DNA of 52,942 nt from Gluconacetobacter tumulisoli (GTDB taxonomy: Bacteria > Pseudomonadota > Alphaproteobacteria > Acetobacterales > Acetobacteraceae): the NCBI RefSeq assembly GCF_014174155.1, contig NZ_JABEQM010000021.1, positions 1 to 52,942 on the forward strand, given 5' to 3'. This document shows, piece by piece, positions 46,981 through 52,942 of the stretch. The notes under the pieces were generated by a model. That model saw only the letters and a program-made list of their open reading frames with translations. It had not been told where the DNA came from and did not search any database. The stretch's first letter is position 1. Every line of letters begins with the position of its first letter. A program made the translations under genes and the position numbers.

Positions 46981-48624
46981 ATGACACGATCCTTCCTTCT
47001 CGCCGGCGTCGCCCTGGCGATGCTGGCGCCATGCCTTGCCATGCCCCGCCTCTCTGCAGCGCGGGCCGAGGATCATCCGATCCACGCCGACATCCCGGCC
47101 AAATCCGCCACAGGCGGGTTCGATTTTACCCCGCAGCAGAAGATTTCGGACGGCACGGTCACCGTGCGCGGGCAGAAGATCGCCTATCAGGCCGTTGCGG
47201 GCACGCTGATCGTCCATCCCCGTGACTGGGACGATGCCGCCCCGGAAAAGAAGGCCAAGCCCGAGGAAGAGCCGGTCGCGGCGATGTTCTATGTCGCCTA
47301 CTTCAAGAAAGGGGCGGCAAGCACCGCGCGCCCGATCACCTTCGTCTATAATGGCGGGCCGGGTTCGGCGACGGTCTGGCTGCATATGGGCGCGTTCGGC
47401 CCGCGGCGCATCGTGACGGCGGACGACACGCATACCGCCGCCGCGCCGTACAAGCTGATCGATAATGACGATAGCCTGCTGGATGTGACGGATCTGGTCT
47501 TCATCGACGCGCCGGGCACCGGTTTCGGTCGCCTGGGCGGCAAGGACAAGGACAAGGCGTTCTACGGCACCGATCCCGATGCCTGGGCCTTCACGGATTT
47601 CATCGCCCAGTTCCTGGGCCGCTACCGCCGTTATAACTCGCCCAAATATCTGTATGGCGAAAGCTATGGCACCACCCGATCGGCCATCGTCGCCAACATG
47701 CTGAAGCAGGACAAGGAAATCGACCTGAACGGGGTAATGCTGCTGTCGCAGATCCTCGATTACGATAACAGCATCGATCGTCCGCAGAACAATCCCAGCG
47801 TCGATCAGCCCTATGTCCTGGCGCTGCCCAGCTTCGCTGCCACGGCGTGGTACCACCACAAGCTGCCGCAGCAGCCGGCGGACCTGAAGGCCTTCCTGCA
47901 TGAGGTCGAGCATTTCGCCCTGACCGACTATACCAGCGCCCTGCAGGAGGGCACGGCGATTTCCGATGCGCGCTTCAACGACATCGCCGCGCGGCTGCAT
48001 ACCTATACGGGCCTGCCGGTCGATTACATCAAGCACGCGAACCTGCGTGTGAATGGCGGCGAGTTCGAAAAGACCCTGATGGGGGACGAAGACACCGACA
48101 CCGGCCGCCTGGACAGCCGTTTCTCCGGCATTTCGATCGATCCGCTGTCGCAGCGTCCGTTCTATGATCCGATGGATTCATCGATGGGGTCGGCCTATCT
48201 GTCCACCTTCAACGATTACGCACGCGACGTGCTGCATTACGGCGGCGAAAGCCCGACTGGCGCCTATGAGGAATACAAGGTCAGCGCCCATTCCATCGGC
48301 GCCTGGTCGTTCACCCACGAACAGCCCGACAGCCCGCATTCAAACCGCGGCCTGCCCAACGTGCTGCCCGACCTGGCCATGGCGATCAAGGAAAACCCCC
48401 TGCTGAAGGTCCAGCTGAACCAGGGTTATTTCGATCTCGGTACGCCGTATTTCGAGGGCGTGTTTGAAATGCGCCATCTGCCGATCCCGCGCAAGCTGGC
48501 GGGCAATGTCGAAATCCATCAGTACATGTCGGGCCACATGGTCTATGCCCATGCGCCGGCGCTGAAGGAACTGCACGACAACGCCGCCGACTTCATCCGC
48601 CGGACCGACAACCTGCCCGGTTGA
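46981..48624 (+). CDS. S10-family serine carboxypeptidase-like protein
   Basis: A 547-residue exported protein; the first 26 residues form a signal (TRSFLLAGVALAMLAPCLAM). The serine nucleophile is in YGESYGTTRS near residue 231, the oxyanion segment VYNGGPGSATVWLHMG near 122, an acid in NQGYFDLGTPY and the histidine in SGHMVYAHAP near the end. This order matches peptidase S10. ATG 46981 is chosen; the frame to 46951 adds ten non-conserved residues. With the M28 gene it would give two exported exopeptidase-type enzymes. The alcohol dehydrogenase follows 97 bases later. Confidence 0.92.
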   Translation: MTRSFLLAGVALAMLAPCLAMPRLSAARAEDHPIHADIPAKSATGGFDFTPQQKISDGTVTVRGQKIAYQAVAGTLIVHPRDWDDAAPEKKAKPEEEPVAAMFYVAYFKKGAASTARPITFVYNGGPGSATVWLHMGAFGPRRIVTADDTHTAAAPYKLIDNDDSLLDVTDLVFIDAPGTGFGRLGGKDKDKAFYGTDPDAWAFTDFIAQFLGRYRRYNSPKYLYGESYGTTRSAIVANMLKQDKEIDLNGVMLLSQILDYDNSIDRPQNNPSVDQPYVLALPSFAATAWYHHKLPQQPADLKAFLHEVEHFALTDYTSALQEGTAISDARFNDIAARLHTYTGLPVDYIKHANLRVNGGEFEKTLMGDEDTDTGRLDSRFSGISIDPLSQRPFYDPMDSSMGSAYLSTFNDYARDVLHYGGESPTGAYEEYKVSAHSIGAWSFTHEQPDSPHSNRGLPNVLPDLAMAIKENPLLKVQLNQGYFDLGTPYFEGVFEMRHLPIPRKLAGNVEIHQYMSGHMVYAHAPALKELHDNAADFIRRTDNLPG

Positions 48625-48721
48625 TCCGCCGCGTGACCCTGCCGCCGTTGATCTGTATCATGGCGGCAGCGGGGCCGGTGCGCCTTTGCTGAAACCCGAC
48701 ATACGGGCGGAGGGCAAGAGA

Positions 48722-49750
48722 ATGGCCGGGACAATGAAGGCAGCCGTCGTACGGGCGTTCGGCGCGCCCCTGACGATCGAGGAACTGGCGGTTCCGCAGA
48801 TCCGGCCCGACCAGATTCTGGTGAAGATGGACGCCTGCGGGGTCTGCCATACCGACCTGCACGCCGCGCGCGGCGACTGGCCGGTGAAGCCCACGCCGCC
48901 CTTCATTCCGGGGCATGAAGGGGTGGGCCATGTGGTGGCCGTGGGCAGCGCGGTGAAATGGGTGCGCGAGGGCGATGTGGTCGGCGTGCCCTGGCTGTAT
49001 TCCGCCTGCGGGCATTGCGAACATTGCCTGGGCGGGTGGGAAACGCTGTGCAAGACGCAGGACGACACCGGCTATACCGTCAACGGCTGCTTTGCCGAAT
49101 ATGTGGTGGCCGATCCGAATTACGTGGCGCATCTGCCCAAGGGGGTGGATCCGGTCCAAGTCGCACCGGTGCTGTGCGCGGGGCTGACGGTCTACAAGGG
49201 CCTGAAGATGACCGATGCCCGCCCGGGCCAGTGGGTGGCGGTCTCGGGCGTGGGCGGGCTGGGGCAGATGGCGGTGCAGTATGGCGTGGCCATGGGCCTG
49301 AACGTGATTGCCGTCGATATCGACGACGGCAAGCTGGCGACGGCCCGTACACTGGGGGCGGCTCTGACGGTCAATGCGGCCCAGACCGATCCCGCCGCCT
49401 TCATCCAGGATCATGTGGGCGGCGCGCACGGCACGCTGGTGACGGCGGTGTCGCGCAGCGCCTTCGCGCAGGCCATGGGCTACGCCCGACGGGGCGGAAC
49501 GATCGTGCTGAACGGCCTGCCCCCGGGTGAATTCCCGATTTCGATCTTCGACATGGTGATGGCAGGCACGACGGTGCGGGGATCCATCGTCGGCACCCGC
49601 CTGGACATGATCGAGGCCCTGTCCTTCTTCGCCGACGGCAAGGTCCGCACTGTGGTGGCCCCGGAACGGTTGGAGAACATCAATCGCATCTTCGACGATC
49701 TGGAACACGGCACAGTACAGGGCCGCATGGTGATCGACTTCCGGAACTGA
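48722..49750 (+). CDS. adhP: Zinc-dependent alcohol dehydrogenase (AdhP-type)
   Basis: A 342-residue medium-chain dehydrogenase. The catalytic zinc site starts with DACGVCHTDLHAARGDW (residues 37-53) and GHEGVGHVV; the structural zinc is in SACGHCEHCLGGWETLC. The Rossmann motif VSGVGGLGQMAVQYG is near residue 173. It oxidises primary alcohols such as ethanol in the cytosol with NAD(P). In acetic acid bacteria most ethanol is oxidised by the membrane quinoprotein system, so this enzyme is probably secondary. ATG 48722 follows ggagggcaagag; the frame to 48686 is not conserved. Confidence 0.93.
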   Translation: MAGTMKAAVVRAFGAPLTIEELAVPQIRPDQILVKMDACGVCHTDLHAARGDWPVKPTPPFIPGHEGVGHVVAVGSAVKWVREGDVVGVPWLYSACGHCEHCLGGWETLCKTQDDTGYTVNGCFAEYVVADPNYVAHLPKGVDPVQVAPVLCAGLTVYKGLKMTDARPGQWVAVSGVGGLGQMAVQYGVAMGLNVIAVDIDDGKLATARTLGAALTVNAAQTDPAAFIQDHVGGAHGTLVTAVSRSAFAQAMGYARRGGTIVLNGLPPGEFPISIFDMVMAGTTVRGSIVGTRLDMIEALSFFADGKVRTVVAPERLENINRIFDDLEHGTVQGRMVIDFRN

Positions 49751-49797
49751 GGCGGGCGACGTCCCTAACCCACAGATTATCATGGATTTTATGGACG

Positions 49798-49855
49798 AAC
49801 GCGATGCAAGGGCCTCGGCCCTTGCCGGGTTCGGGCGGAGCCCGACCTTCCCCGG
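49798..49855. repeat. Dispersed hairpin repeat, module A
   Basis: Direct module A: cgatgcaagggcctcggcccttgc and cgggttcgggcggagcccgacctt. It is in the tandem gap between adhP and clpB, about 50 bases after the adhP stop. Confidence 0.8.
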
Positions 49856-49896
49856 CCGAGCGGGGGGCTGCCATCCCGCCCGCCCATGGCTTTCCT

Positions 49897-49923
49897 CTTG
49901 TCATAACGCCTGCGGCATCCCAT
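49897..49923 (+). promoter_or_regulatory. Candidate heat-shock (RpoH) promoter of clpB
   Basis: CTTG at 49897-49900 followed after 18 bases by CCCAT at 49919-49923, a fair match to the alphaproteobacterial RpoH pattern. It lies 87 bases upstream of the clpB start and just after a module A repeat. RpoH control of clpB is well known elsewhere; here it is inference. Confidence 0.5.
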
Positions 49924-50010
49924 CTCGGAATCGTTCCGGTGACGCCGCTGCCTCGAGAAGGGGCGATGTCGCCGGCTGACAGGTCGCCTGAGTGAAAGGG
50001 ACATGGGATA

Positions 50011-52614
<2,604 letters not shown>

Positions 52615-52615
52615 C

Positions 52616-52650
52616 GGCAAGGGGAAGGGTGGTTTCCGCCTTTCCCTGCC
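52616..52650 (+). terminator. Hairpin after clpB
   Basis: Imperfect stem ggcaaggggaaggg / cctttccctgcc directly after the clpB stop. Likely terminator between clpB and the rRNA operon, but no T-run follows the stem. Confidence 0.5.
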
Positions 52651-52768
52651 TCCGGTCCCGGGGCTGACGAAAAAAATTCATCATTCTTTCGGCCCGCCTG
52701 GGGGGACGGGGGGCAGAAATGGCGGTTTTCCGGCGGAAGCAGCGATTTTTGGCAGGCGAGACAGTGTG

Positions 52769-52797
52769 TTGACATCCCCCGCCAGTCCCCGTAAAAG
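52769..52797 (+). promoter_or_regulatory. Candidate rRNA operon promoter
   Basis: TTGACA at 52769-52774 and, after 17 bases, taaaag at 52792-52797 as a weak -10. It is the only strong -35 in the 328-base region after clpB and stands upstream of a boxA-like site, so it is read as the rrn promoter. Confidence 0.6.
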
Positions 52798-52830
52798 CCG
52801 CTTCACCGAACGGCACTGCCCCTTCGGTGC

Positions 52831-52843
52831 TGATCTTTGACAA
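52831..52843 (+). promoter_or_regulatory. boxA-like antitermination site of rRNA leader
   Basis: tgatctttgacaa matches the boxA type sequence found upstream of 16S rRNA genes. The following bases to 52942 are rrn leader; the 16S gene itself starts beyond the window. No gene is visible between 52615 and 52942. Confidence 0.7.
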
Positions 52844-52942
52844 TAGAATAGAGAGAGTTTGGAAGGGATATGTTGGCGGCGTTCTGACGACCTGGCTTAG
52901 GTTGGGTTGTTGAGGAGGATTGGGCATCTGGTTTGTTCTGGG

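Overview
The window is high-GC, densely packed bacterial chromosome. Gene content points to an acetic acid bacterium (Acetobacteraceae, most likely Gluconacetobacter or a close relative): a hopanoid locus using the HpnC/D/E route to squalene, an acetate kinase-phosphoketolase pair, an alphaproteobacterial-type ilv cluster and an rRNA leader typical of Alphaproteobacteria. The genus is an inference; no 16S sequence lies inside the window. No prophage, insertion sequence, CRISPR array or plasmid gene was seen.

Layout. 1-4.7 kb: the first 37 codons of a dTDP-glucose 4,6-dehydratase (minus), then an uncharacterised PLP-dependent enzyme, a histidine phosphatase and NAD malic enzyme. 4.8-15.2 kb: tyrA and hpnL on the minus strand, divergent from hpnA-B-C-D-E-shc-hpnG, which makes squalene from farnesyl diphosphate, cyclises it to hopene and processes adenosylhopane. 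15.4-21.7 kb: a two-domain glycosyltransferase, then ackA-xfp behind an FNR-type box. 21.8-28.2 kb (minus): a five-gene MarR-FUSC-DUF1656-HlyD-outer membrane factor efflux operon and a DUF883/holin-like pair. 28.3-30.9 kb: a compact ABC-transporter-like operon whose ATPase has lost almost every catalytic motif and whose permease is shortened. 31-37.3 kb: a YcgN-like protein, a DUF45 metallopeptidase, tRNA-Leu(UAA), an FxLYD protein, NAD kinase, a CDF transporter, serB and miaA. 37.4-40.9 kb: ilvB-ilvH-ilvC. 41-49.8 kb: a lipoprotein, a fumarylacetoacetate hydrolase-family enzyme, a LysR regulator divergent from an aldo/keto reductase, a secreted GlcG-like protein, exported M28 and S10 peptidases, and a zinc alcohol dehydrogenase. 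50-52.6 kb: clpB. The right edge is the promoter and boxA leader of an rRNA operon whose 16S gene lies beyond the window.

Across the window at least eight intergenic gaps hold a modular, hairpin-rich dispersed repeat built from three recognisable modules (A, B, C). It occupies every gap between convergent protein-coding genes, two tandem gaps and one co-directional gap, and none of the divergent promoter gaps. This distribution, the degenerate ABC operon and the FNR-type ackA-xfp promoter are the observations most worth following up.
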